A stretch of 64,000 nt of DNA, taken from assembly GCF_052324685.1 (NCBI RefSeq), contig NC_135225.1, positions 5,036,129-5,100,128 of the forward strand. The letters are read 5' to 3'. The stretch's first letter is position 1. Each line of letters starts with the position of its first letter. The position numbers were made by a program, and so were the translations under genes. This document shows positions 47,930-60,747 of the stretch, one piece after another. The notes below the pieces were generated by a model. The model was not told the origin of the DNA. It saw only the letters and a program-made list of their open reading frames with translations, and did no database searches. The stretch comes from Brachyhypopomus gauderio. Taxonomy: Eukaryota; Chordata; Actinopteri; Gymnotiformes; Hypopomidae.

Positions 47930-50900
47930 TGGGGGCGAGGGTGTGTGCGGCACGGAGCTGTGGTTTTACCTGCCGGCCCGGCCCGCGGGAGGCAGGGGTT
48001 AAGGCTGAGGGTGAAGGGAGACGACAGATGGAGAATGGGTGCTGCGTTTCCCCAGAGCCCGAGGCTCAGCCCAGCTGAACGTGAACTTGACAGCCTACAT
48101 CTGAGGAGCGCAGGTGGGAAGAGGGACGTGCTCACGCAGGAGGTCATGGATTTCTTACCCTGAGTCACGAGTGTAGGAGGTGTGAGACCTTGTCAACAAA
48201 ACGTTCTGAGCCTGAGCAGGAAACACAGCAGACGTGTAGGATGCGGAAACAGTTTTGCGATGTACGTCAGACTCTGCGTCTGTACTTTTGAACCAGTAAC
48301 CATTTACTTGGAGATTTTACTCTGACTTTTCACTCCAGTGTTCTCAACGCGTTCCCTGCGTCTGAGGAACAACCCCTCAGTGTGCACGAACGACAAGATG
48401 TTGGGACGTGTACTCATTTCCAAACACTTTGGGTGATTTGAATGCTATTTTAAAATGGAAATCAGGACAAGACTTTACCCTTCAGATCCCTTAATGCTAC
48501 ATTAGACACACAAGTCCCATCCAAGCCTGCAGTGTGGTTTTTGTCACTTAAGGTTGCTCTAAACATATGCTGATGCGAGGGTAGTATAAAGCATGCTGAT
48601 GCCCTGGGCGAGGGTAGTGACCCCCTACTGGGAATATGTTCTTTTGTTGCTCTTTTTATTCACTTTCGTCTTCCTTTGTTGTGAGCTAACACTACTTAAC
48701 ACTTGTTCAACTGCTCTAAATCCTCTCCACATAATATGCACTGAATACGGTGGTTAATATGGCCACTGAATATAGCCACCGTTTCCCATACGCAGTATAA
48801 ACACCGCGCAGACGGTGTGGTCACCCAGGATTAAACGTCTGCCGTCCTTTGCGACTCTGTTCTTTTCAGAACTCCTCTCCAGGCACGAGATGATATTTTG
48901 CCACCCATCCTACACATGCACACACTCATGTCAGCCAGACACCTGTTCAAACAGGGAGTGTTAATGAGCAGTCTTTGTGTGTCGGAGTGTGTGACGGCGT
49001 GTTTGGCCCCGCCCCGGCGTTCGTTTATACCCGTCCTCCCATCCGTGGCGGGCTGGCTAGCGCGAGCTTGCCCACAATGCACGCTGATGAGCCTCCTCAC
49101 TAGAGGCTTCACGGGATTATGTGGAGGTGTTTGTTGTTCCTAAGCTACGGAGTGTCTGGGCTCTCTCAGTCCTTTGTGAGGGGCCAGTGATGGAAAGTAA
49201 GGTGTTTGTGGAGAATTAGTTGAGGGGTTTTTTTTTAATGTTTTTTTTCCCCTCTCGAGCTCGTTTCCCCTGAAGTTTGATCAGCTGAGTCATGGAGACT
49301 TGGTGAAGTTCCAGAAGAAATGGGAAAGAAAGTGTGTGTGCTGCTTCACCCCCGAGCTGCTGACAGCTTACTGTTTGCTTTTTCTTTTAACTCGTATAAA
49401 TGAACCTCGTTGTTAAAATGACAGCTGTCTCTCAGTCTATTTATTTGGATCTATACCACTCTCTCTCCACATATAAATATAGATCATTGGTTGTTATGAT
49501 ATATATATTTGATGTATCCAAATATTTGACATTTTGAAGTTGAAGACAGTGAAGGTAAGAGGAGTTTTTCACCTCAGAAGGCCCACTCTGCCAGTCAGAC
49601 ACTTCCCTGCTCTACGGATCACCCATTGTTCCATACAGAACTGACAGCTGCTTGCTTTGGGCCCTGTTCCAAAACATGGATCTTTCCACATCACTCAGAA
49701 TACTCTAGTAACTCTAGTCTGACATTTATATTTGTGAACTGAAGTGCTCTACCCAGAGTGAACGTGTTCTGGGCTGAGGGTGTTCAGAGAGGACCTGTGT
49801 TCTGCTGGGCTCAGGGTGTTCAGAGAGGGACTGTGCTCACTGCTCTTGTGCTCTGCTGTTAAAGCTTCTATTTGTTCCCGCACTGACCTCCAACCCTCTA
49901 ATGGCCCCAGCTGTGACATGGAGACCACTTGACTATGAACTTTGAGGTGGAGCTACGATGACCCACTCCCCTTCTCTTAGTAAATGCGCACGGCCTCTGC
50001 TAATCTAAACTATTTAGTCTAGTTGGGGAATCTTCTCAGCTGCACTCGCCGGCCTGGGTGGACTTGTGTCTTCTTAAGCAGGTTAATGCATTAGGAGATA
50101 GCACCAGTGCATCCAGAATGATTCACATGGGATTTGTCTTGCAGGAAAACTATATAACGTTATTACCAGAATCATGGTAATATTTAAAAAATAATTTGTT
50201 TATTATTTTTAATTAATAAATTTTGTATGAAATAGAATGAACATCCCAGTATGTGGAGCATCTGTGATTTGTAATTTTGAATCATGAAGTTTTTTTTTCC
50301 CCTGTAAGGTTGAACAACATGTACAAAGAGTGTCAAGTTAATCAGTGGAGGCTACAGACTCTTCAGACAGCCGTGGCAGGTCGGCCGACTGGAAGGACAG
50401 CCTGGTGTTTACCCAGAGTTCCAGCACAGATCCCCTTTCACATACATGCCTCCGTTTGTTTTCGTTTTCAGCAGCCGTCACCTCTCTGAGCTTATCGCTG
50501 CTCCTAATTTCACGTCTCTCAAGACCCCCCCCCCCATCCCCCCCCCACCATCCTTCATCTCTTCTGAGGTGTAAATGATGCCTTTGAGAAGCAGGATCAT
50601 CAGTGTTCCTGTACCTATAGACCCAGAATAAAAAGACCTGCTTTACCAAATGGAAACTAGATTGTGTATCTGTTTTTGCATATGTAGTGTGTGCGTACAT
50701 GTATGTGTGTACATGCAAGCCTCTTTGTGTATTTGAGAGTTTGTGCCTGTTCCTGTTTCCCAAATATAGTCAGCGGAGTGGCCTTGAGGATACATTACTG
50801 TTTGCTTCCTCAGACGTTCTGAAACAGACAAAGACCACAGAGATACTTGGAAGAGGATAGTTGTTACTCTACTAAACTGTGTGTGTGCGCGTGCATTTTG

Positions 50901-52445
50901 GCTACTCCTGACTAGAAGGAGAATACTCCCTCTTAGAGCTTCTAAAGTTTGTATATGCCATTTAATTTAGCAGACAATCTGATTGTCAAGCGCACTCACT
51001 AATAACAGCTATGCATCACAGTTTACAGTACAGAGGCTGAAGGAGTCTCCATAAACGCCTGCTCTACACATCACTGTCAATGAGGTCCTTGACTCATCCA
51101 CTCCACGGGGCTACAGTAACTGTTAGGAATGCTTACGTTCTCCTGCTGAATTTGATGGGTGTGAAGCTGTCCGGACCTCAGCGGGGCTTTCGATCACGTC
51201 TTCCTGCACTCTGTGAGCGCCAGCGCGGTATAGACAGCGTGGCGCCCTGCTCCGTGTGTGTACATTAACAGCAGACGCCTTGCTCTCCTCTCCAGGAGGA
51301 GGCCCGTGTTGGACGGGGAGCTCGTCGGTTCTGAATGCCCTGTGCTCCGCTCTGCTGGCTTGAGAAATCCCATTGTGTGGCTGGTGGAGAGGAGCTCCCA
51401 GCACGGGTTTGTCTAAATAAGCCATGACAGAGTGGGCTCCCTCCTGCATTAGGCGCCCGGATCCACTTATCTGCAGCCTCAACACAAAACAGGGGGCCGA
51501 GCGCTGCGTCACGTCTAATGGCGCTGTGCACGGACTCACCAGGACTCCCCTCACGCCTGCCATCTCTTTGCTAAATAGTGTGATAATCGCAAAATGTATT
51601 TGCAGCAGAGGTCCTGACATCTGAGAATATACTACAAGAGAAATGATCTTGGAGAGCACACTCACCTACTCCTGTCTCCTTGTGATATTTAGTAGATATC
51701 TTGTAAAGTACTTTCTGTATGCACTGCAATAATCTGTGTTTGGACAGGCAGTGGGTTAAGCTAGGTTACAGAGTGCATTATGTTAAACCCTAATGCAAAT
51801 CCCCACACCAACGACCAAACATTCCAGCAAACTGAAAACCTAAGAGTAAGTAAGCTAAATGCTAATCTGTGCACACAATCACACATATAATTTGTCTCCA
51901 CGTGTAACATGCACATGAGACAGGAGACTCTAGCCTGGGGCTGCCAGAGTCCCTCGATGGATGTGGGACGGCAGTGAGATCTCCGCAGCAGCGGTGCGGT
52001 AATGCCAGTGTGCGGCGCTGTGGGGGAGGTGCCCCCTCGCTGCTCTGACCTTGTGCTGGAGGTGCAGGGTCTGACTGCAGCCCAGCCCTGCGGTGTGCTC
52101 TGATCGTCAGCCCCGTGTCCCTCTCCTCTGGCTTAGGACCAAACGGTATGCACCACTTGCACCACTTAAGTGGCGAAACGTCTTTATCATAACATCGACT
52201 CAGCCGGGGAAGAAAAAAACCCAAAAAAACATGAATATGGCACTGAGTGGAAACTGAAATTTGGCCACTTCCTTATCAGCCAGCAGCGTCAGTGTCCTAT
52301 GCATGTAAGATTAAAGACAAACGTGTTGAGAGATGTGTAAATAGCCAAGGTCCATTTGTAGAACATTTGATATATGAAGGTCTTTGATATGTAAAGGCCT
52401 AACCATGTAGGGGTGCCATAAAAGGTGGCAAACCTGCAGGGGCTG
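47930..52445. other. Gene-poor interval right of slc25a28
   Basis: No confident exon was found. It contains a tandem pair of about 37 bases near 49,765-49,835 (GGTGTTCAGAGAGG core) and C runs at 50,525-50,547. A minus-strand open frame of 180 codons at 51,123-51,665 has no domain signature or splice context that I recognise. Confidence 0.45.
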
Positions 52446-53325
52446 GAGGTGGGAGCCATCCCCGTCTTTCTGTGCGGCTGATCCCAATCTCTCCGTGCAG
52501 CTGATCCCAGTCTCTCCGTGCAGCTGATCCCAGTCTCTCCCTGCGGCTGATGCCAGTCTCTCCCTGCGGCTGATCCCAGTCTCTCCCTGCGGCTGATCCC
52601 AATCTCCCTGTGCGGCTGATCCCAATCTCACCGTGCGGCTGATCTTAGTCTTTCCGTGTGGCTGATCCCAGTCTCTCCGTGTGGCTGATCCCAGTCTCTC
52701 CCTGAGGCTGATCCCTGTCTCTCCTTGAGGCTGATCCCAGTCTCTCCTTGAGGCTGATCCCAGTCTCTCCGTGTGGCTGATCCCTGTCTCTCCCTGAGGC
52801 TGATCCCTGTCTCTCCTTGAGGCTGATCCCAGTCTCTCCGTGTGGCTGATCCCAGTCTCTCCGTGTGGCTGATCCCAGTCTCTCCCTGAGGCTGATCCCA
52901 GTCTCTCCCTGAGGCTGATCCCAGTCTCTCCCTGCGGCTGATCCCAATCTCCCTGTGCGGCTGATCCCAATCTCACCGTGCGGCTGATCTTAGTCTTTCC
53001 GTGTGGCTGATCCCAGTCTCTCCGTGTGGCTGATCCCAGTCTCTCCCTGAGGCTGATCCCAGTCTCTCCTTGAGGCTGATCCCAGTCTCTCCTTGAGGCT
53101 GATCCCAGTCTCTCCGTGTGGCTGATCCCTGTCTCTCCTTGAGGCTGATCCCAGTCTCTCCGTGTGGCTGATCCCAGTCTCTCCGTGTGGCTGATCCCAG
53201 TCTCTCCCTGAGGCTGATCCCTGTCTCTCCTTGAGGCTGATCCCTGTCTCTCCTTGAGGCTGATCCCAGTCTCTCCGTGTGGCTGATCCCTGTCTCTCCG
53301 TGCGGCTGATCCCAGTCTCTCCATG
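52446..53325. repeat. 23-bp satellite array with higher-order structure, about 38 copies
   Basis: Tandem units of the type GGCTGATCCCAGTCTCTCCG plus three bases. Variants (CCCTGCGG, CCTTGAGG, CGTGTGG, AATCTCACC) recur in blocks: a run near 52,583-52,700 is repeated near 52,928-53,045, an offset of about 345 bases or 15 units. Three units make 69 bases, so long open frames appear on the minus strand with a 23-residue period; these are artefacts of the repeat. Confidence 0.95.
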
Positions 53326-55600
53326 CGGAGCATGCGTGGCTGGAGCAGCTGTGTGGAACTCACCAGCCAGGCTGCTCTCCACCAGATGGAATCTGCTTTG
53401 GCCAGGGAGGTAGCGTGGGAGGCAGCTGTACATCCAGTTCATCCCATTCAGCCTTACAGTTTTATTTGTTAGTTTGTTTAGTAATGCAGTAGTCATTTAA
53501 TCATAGTTTCGATTGCATGCACATTGAGATTCCCATTTATGGAATCTATTGAGATTCCCTTTTCAATTCCATTTTTACCCATTATGAAGTGTTATAGATC
53601 CACAAATTTAACATTGTAGAAGCCACTGCTAGTATTGTTTTTGTTCACAGTATTCATTGACAAGTATAGCATACTAATATCTAATGTGCTGGCTGAATCT
53701 GAATATGGTGTTAATATCTCTATGGATCGTAAATTGCATCCATTATTGACCTCAAGATCTATTTAGACGGTAAAATGGCCAGCAATGGAATTGTCTGGGA
53801 CAGCCTATTCAATCATGCTTCCACCCCTAGCTCTGTTTGGACTTGTGTTTGGAGATCATTGTGCACAGACACTGAGGAAGAACCCATCCTCACATTTGAG
53901 GGGAACATCTGTTGTGTTTCTTTGTACGTCTGGTTAAAACAACTAAGTACAGTTTGTTTACAAATACTGTTATATATTGTAAAAGCAAAAACATTTTTAG
54001 TCTGATTCATACTTTAGTTTAAGATTTTTTTCTCATATAAACAGAGGCCTTCTATTTCATTTATCTCTCTTGTTCTGCCTAACGAACAATAGCTACGGTA
54101 ACCATAAGACTCAATAATTATAAAAGATATCCCCTAAATATACATATACATTCTGTAAAATAAATATAAGCATTCTCATATTGTTTGTTTACTTGGCTAT
54201 TAAATAAATACATTTGTCATCAACAGTGGTGAGCAGTGACTAAGTAAATGTAATTCTTTACTTTAATTAGTTTTTTTGTGTGTACCCAAGTATTTAAATT
54301 TTTGTAACTACATTTCGAAGTAAACTATTTTACGTTTTACTCCACTACATGTCATTCCGTCAGGCTTTATGTGTTCATTAAAAATATATATGAATATAAA
54401 TTTTCATAGGCCTACTGGTCATTACCTTAATGAGACATCGAAAAATATCTCGCAGCAGACGGTTTCTTTGTGAATGTTACAATAAGGCCGACATTATTAT
54501 TACACATAGAAACTAGATTGTGTTTCTTACACAGAGAAACATTATTTGCATATATATTTATCTAGCTAGCAAAGTAGGTGGTTGCTGGTACACAATCAAA
54601 GACTGCCTTAGCAATGTACTACGCTAGCTAGCTACATGCCATGCGTTGCTAAGGCGGTTACCAGTTAGCTAGTTATTTGTTTAACCGTAGCTAATAGTAT
54701 TTGGAGCTGCCAGCTAGCTGAATGCATTGACATTGTGAGGTAATAAACATTTGATCATAGCACTTTACGTTAGAAAAAATATCTATTTAGGTTTTGCCTG
54801 TAGAACATGGTGTTAAATATTAAAGCCTTTACTTTCAGTAGCCTACTTAAGTGCATTTCAAGGTCAGTGCTTTTGTGGTTTTACTCAAGCAGAAGACTAA
54901 AGGGAGGACTTCTACTTGAACTGGAGTAATGTTGTACCTTGGGTATCTGTAGGCCTACTAACTCAAGTATGTGGTTTGCGTACTTTGTCCACCACCGGTC
55001 ATCATATAATGAAAGGATATAATGCCATGGTGTGTGGTCCTCTGCAAATAATGCTAATTCTTCTGGATTTTGTACTGGTTCTTGGTATTAAAATTAGCTT
55101 GACATATCTGAGTGTGAGGTACTGTCTGAATACCACACTGTAGTACAGGCAGAGGATTTAGTGTCTAAAAACACAGGGATCCACACAGGAGAGTGCCCAC
55201 ATCATCATTGTTAGCATGTTAAGAGGCTCTATTGAGGCAGAACAGGGAATCTGCAGAATGGGGGTTGCTTATGGAATTTCTTCAAGCTGAAGAAGTAGAT
55301 GACGTTCACACGCAGACCAGTTCCTGTGGGACAGAACTGCAGAGGGATGAGACACAGCTGGTTTATTTGTGTGCCAAGATGTGGCACGAGGCCGTGGATG
55401 GGAACACAGTTCTTATTAAATTACACGTTACACATATTAAATTACACAAGCCTATGGGCGCAAAACATTGTAAGGTCTAATAGTTTATAGAAGCTGGAGT
55501 TTCAAGTACTCCAAGATTGGGGAAAAAAAAAACTACAACCTAGAACTATTTCTTTTAAGACCATAACCTGGTGTTCTTCTACACATCAACTCTCATTAAC

Positions 55601-55602
<2 letters not shown>

Positions 55603-55653
<51 letters not shown>
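55603..55653. repeat. (TG)n microsatellite
   Basis: About 25 TG units followed by TTTG repeats. Confidence 0.95.
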
Positions 55654-55656
<3 letters not shown>

Positions 55657-57766
55657 TTTGTTTGGTTTATGCATAATAAGATACCCCACACTTGTCATCA
55701 AATATAAGAGATTCATGCAAGACTTGCTATGAAAAGACAGCTTCCCCTAATAAATTCAGCTGTTTATAATGCTGTGACATTGCTTGTGGTTTTCAGCTTG
55801 AGGCTTTCTGATGAGCTTTGTGACAGCAAATGATGAAGGAATGATCTGATAAGGCCCCTGTCCTTTGCTCTTTACATGTTTAAACATTTTCTTCTGTAAA
55901 ACATGAGTACAAATGCAAGATTACCTATGGATTTAAAATTTGTTGAGTATCAGTCAAACCAGGTTGTGATCAATAACCTTTGCAATAACTGTATGAAGAA
56001 GAACACAATGATGAGTAGCACTACAGGAAAATCCTTGTTTGAATGCACCAAAATAAATTATTGTATGTATGTCCAACACCTATGCTTTCACAAGCAACGG
56101 TTCTAATCTTAAATGACTTTAAAATAGATTGTCAGATTGGATCTAGTTGGAATCATCTGGGATTTTGCTGCATGGCTGTGCTGATCTGGACCACTGCAGA
56201 GTGTAACTGTATGAGATAAAGAACCTAAGACTATAAAACTGAAAGTATATAAGAACAAATGCATGCCCTCCACCTGTCTCACTGTTGTTGGTATGCTAAA
56301 GAGCCATAACATAAGACTACCAGCATTTATTTATGTTTGTTTTTTTGTGGTTTTTAACTTAAAAAATGAGTACCTATATGGACTGAGGCAATAGAGCATG
56401 AAAGTCTGTGTGACAGCCCTTTTCATGCTGAGGTTCAACAGAGTAGAAACGGCGTTCCATAGTCCATCCGTGTCTGGTATGCACCTGTGCTGTACCCCCA
56501 GACAAGTTGAGACCTCACAAACTGAATCCTGCCCATTCCTTCTGAAGGGAAATGACCCAAAGATTCCCAGTACTCCTTTAAGGTACTTCATGGAAGAAAG
56601 ATGTTATGACTTTGTTTAAGTTGAAGAATTAGGTCTGCTTCAACATTGTGAGTCACCAGCTCTCTAAATTAAAGACTGTGCTGTAGCCTACCATAAACTA
56701 GAGTTTCACATTGGGATGCTTGGAACAATACAGGGACAATTATTGTACTAATTGCAATGCAGTAACCCCAGAATTTTATTAACATAATGTTGAATGAATA
56801 CTTGTGTCATTCATTTAAGTCCAGTAAACACACTACAGATATTAACTTCAGGAATTAACACTGGGGCTCTAATTGTGTACCTTATTTCCAAAACTAGAAA
56901 TAGTAAAATTAGCGTATTATATTATGGGTATTATAGATGTTATTGCAATAATTCCCAGATGTAGGTATGGTGATAATTTTTTGAATTATTAGGAGGTTTG
57001 AATGATGAATTATTTTCATTTCTGCTTTTTGTATATACATAACACTGCACCTATAATGTACAACGTGTATAATTGGTTTCTGGAGCTAACATCCGAACAT
57101 TCCATAGCAATTTCTAGATAAAATACATTCCAACACATAGCGTTTCTAAGAAACATGTAGATACAAAACAAAATATCCAAATTCTAGTTCAAAGCCAAAC
57201 AATCTTCACCATGCAGACCTTGAAAACTTCTGTGATACCTGACTGACTAAGAAGCATGCACTCCAAAAAAGCACAAGGACAAAGGGACTCTAGGCTGAGG
57301 AGGGGAGCACGCTGGCCAAGTCTGAGCTGCTAAGAAGGCCTAAGAGCCTGTAAGTGGATGTCCTATCTGAGCAGTGATAGAAGATGTTGCTCAGTGTCAG
57401 TGCTGTTCAATGCACTCCTTGTCTTCTCTTATCTGTGGTAATTAAAACATTTAAATTCCTTTCACGGAGTGCAGGGAGTGAGAGATAGGCCTGTTGGGAA
57501 GCAACTTGAGGAAATGTAACAGGTTGGAGGATATCACACTCCTCAGCAGCCCATCTATGGCCAGTGGAGTGTAGAAACATTCACAGCACTGTGCCAAGAA
57601 GCACCATGTTCCCACACTCATAAATGTACGCCACAGCCAAAGACAGAAAACACCTTGTTTTTCCTAAAATTCATCTCTAGTGATAAATGTAGGTTACATT
57701 TAGTCTTTCAGCTTTAGTGTTTTATGTGTTTGCTGGGTTGAAGGGCATAAGAGCAATGCCATTGTT

Positions 57767-57825
57767 AAGTGAGTAATGTACACTCGCTAGCTAAGTGAAT
57801 AATGTACACTCGCTAGCCAAGTTAT
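57767..57825. repeat. Tandem duplication of about 28 bp
   Basis: Two copies of a unit containing AATGTACACTCGCTAGC preceded by AAGTGAGT or AAGTGAAT. Nothing else is apparent. Confidence 0.85.
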
Positions 57826-59885
57826 TACCAACACCTCCTTTGTATCTGCACACACAGGCAATGTTATGATATTCCGGCATATATTTTTACCGGAAGGCTA
57901 TCTGTTGATCTGTTGGCATGCATGATTTGTCAGTCGTCATCTTCCTTGTGTCACACTGGCCAGTATGGACTGCAAGACCACTGCTAGAAATGATCTGGTT
58001 GGTGCACTACTCTCCACACAGTGTTACAATTGTCATTGCTTGGCTACGCAGGCTTGGTTGGTACTGGGTTTGTATTTGTTTAAACATGTCAGCATCACTG
58101 TCTGAGACTGATCCACCACCCAAAAGTGGTGCTGTGGTCCTTTATTGAACGTTGAAGAACTAGAGGATGGATAAGCTATATGTGGCAACAGATATACGGC
58201 CCCTAACTGTGGACTGCGATCCCTAACAGATAAACTACGGTCCCTAACTGTGCACCATCTAGATGTTTCTAAAAAGGTGTGACCCTAATAAAATGCTTTT
58301 AAAGCTAATGTTCATTATCACTAGAATTAAGGCATCTAAGGCAATCTGTATATTTCATAGGTGATCTGACCATAATCAAACCATCTAAATGCTTAATAGC
58401 AGGAAGTTTAATTTAAGCAAATATTAGTACACGCATCTGTATGCCAACATGTTCTGGGTGGGCCAATTTGTAAAAATGCACTGGACTAACCTTGTCTATG
58501 ACCCTCTCCAGTGCTATGGAAACATAAGCTAAAGAGATATGTCTTTCAGTGTTGTCCCATGGAGTCTGCCACACGGTGTAGTAACTGCTGTTCACACACC
58601 AGCTAACCGAAAAGAGCAATGCCCTTATATTTAACCTCAGAATTTATTCCTGACTGGATTTTAAAGCAGGTGAACTGGGAAGTGTAATAGAGGAGAATGT
58701 GCATTATAACACCTTTATTTTTCTGGATATGTTATACAGATCTGAAATGTTACTCACATGCTGGTCAGAATGTTTTATCTGCTAAATAAAATCTTTACTC
58801 ATTTCGTTATGTGGACCCAGTGTGGAGTTAAGAAGCCTGGCTCTTCACAGGGGGAAAAAATGGTGGATGATGGATTCAGCATAACCGAAGGGAGTTAATC
58901 TCTTATGGTTTTACTGTAAATGTTTACATTCCAACATGCCATGATGTTATCAGCTAATAGTTTCTGGAGCAGGCCAAGGAGTCCTGGGGGTCGGATTATT
59001 GGCCGTGATGGGGATGTGGGGTGAAGGGTATAGGGGGGGCTTAATGTGGTCGTGAAGACAGGGTCATAGGGAAGCCGCACTCTCTCCAAACAAAGGAATT
59101 AACTACAACCCATTTGCTTCCTCTCTCCTGCCTTTGTGGGCCCTGGGTGACTGTATTAATGCCTGGTGCCATGGGACTGGGACTGAGTACCGTGCTCTGA
59201 GGCCCCTTTGCTGGTTCCTGCTAGAAGGCTGACGGTCTGGAGAACACCGGTGCACTTCAAAAGGTTTGGGAGCTAATCCCAATTTTGCTAGACTTGTACT
59301 GCGCAAAACAAATGTCTTTCAAAACACCTAATGTGGCACACCTACAGGTGTAATTAGGATTTGGCTTGAGATTTCTTATATTAAAGAAGCATTTGGATGA
59401 TGTGAGGCTAAACAGCACCGACAATTGGAAACATGGCTAATTGTACAATGTATGTGATGGCGCTATCAATGACTAAGAACATCTCTGTTATGTTGCTTTT
59501 CATGTCTACCGAAACAGAACTGAATCAGTGCGTCCAACCCATGGGCTCTGTGTCTCCAACTCTTTGTTCAACTTATTTTAATTTCCTGGCAGCTTGATGC
59601 TGTGTATGTAGTGTAAAAGAAACCCAAATATCTAGAGATTACAGTTATGAGAGTGTGACATAATTGTAGGGATTTCGTTAAGACTGGTTAATGTGGACCA
59701 TACAACTTGCTGGATTTTCCTTGAATTGGTGATCCTGTGTTTCCCTCTCTCTCTCTCTGTCTCTGTCTCTTATGTGTGTGTACGTGTGTGTACATGTGCT
59801 ACACATGTGCATATGAATGTATGTACAGCATGTAAAGGGAAATGGCTTGAAGTTTGTTTACTCTGGTTTCCACTTAACCCAAATA

Positions 59886-60040
59886 AATCTAATCAAATAT
59901 ATTTGTATAGCGCATGTATTTTCACAACATATGTTGTCACAAAGCGCTTTACAGGATTTACAAGGTTAACAATACTATGGGTCCAAATCCCTAATGAGCA
60001 AGCCAAAGGCGACAGTGGCGAGGAAAAACTCCCTATACTA
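59886..60040. repeat. Teleost dispersed repeat fragment
   Basis: Contains TTTGTATAGCGC, GTCACAAAGCGCTTTACAGG, ATGGGTCCAAATCCCTAATG and GAGGAAAAACTCCCTA. This set is familiar from a very common fish interspersed repeat, probably a retroelement 3' end. The class is not certain. Confidence 0.65.
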
Positions 60041-60242
60041 TTCTCTTCACATTGATCTGAAATGTTTGTATTTCTAGACTAGTCAGTTTTGCTCCATCAA
60101 AGTACTTTATCATGACAAATAACATACACTTCTAATGTGGATTGTGTATAATATGATAATCAAATAGCAATGAGATATTGCTATGGAAAGATGAAGGTGA
60201 GATTGTGGCATTGACCAAAATATTGGTCAACACATACTACTG

Positions 60243-60245
<3 letters not shown>

Positions 60246-60313
<68 letters not shown>
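60246..60313. repeat. (TA)n microsatellite
   Basis: About 34 TA units in the gene desert. Confidence 0.95.
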
Positions 60314-60314
<1 letters not shown>

Positions 60315-60673
60315 CTTAACATATTTAATTATTATTATTATTTAACTATTAATAAAATTACGTTACACATTACGAGTATTACGAGTATGTGTGTGCATGT
60401 GTGTAAACCAAATTTAATGATGTTATTTAATGATGAAATGCAAGACACAAATCATTAAACAATACAAGCTGTTTCGTGGTGCAATATTTGATGTCAAATC
60501 TGTAAAGCTCTTAATGAAATTATAGGGTTAGCCAAAAGGCTTACAAAATAATTTTTCATTTATAACTGTATTGTGGAAAATGTAGAAGACTCCCATTTTA
60601 TAACTCCCTTTGCCAGTGCCCTTCTGTTTAAAATAGTGTCTAGGTCTTCTGAGATTTGCAGTGATTCCTAATA

Positions 60674-60747
60674 TATAAGATAAGATAAGATAAGATAAGA
60701 TAAGTCTTTATTGTCTGTCTCAACTGAGGACAGAAATTCGTCTTTGA
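60674..60747. repeat. (ATAAG)n tract with retroelement-like end
   Basis: Eight ATAAG units followed by TCTTTATTGTCTGTCTCAAC and GACAGAAATTCGTCTTTGAC. This resembles the AGATAAG-repeat 3' ends of fish non-LTR elements, in inverse arrangement. It is a short relic. Confidence 0.55.

Noticed and set aside
51123-51665. Minus-strand open frame of 180 codons
   Set aside because: No recognisable domain, no splice sites in register, and several other frames nearby are also open in this GC-richer patch. Kept out of the gene list.
52311-53363. Minus-strand open frame of 350 codons with a repeated ETGIS/RLGSA pattern
   Set aside because: It is the translation of the 23-bp satellite; three units give a 23-residue period and several overlapping frames are open at once. 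No start context, splice sites or family match.
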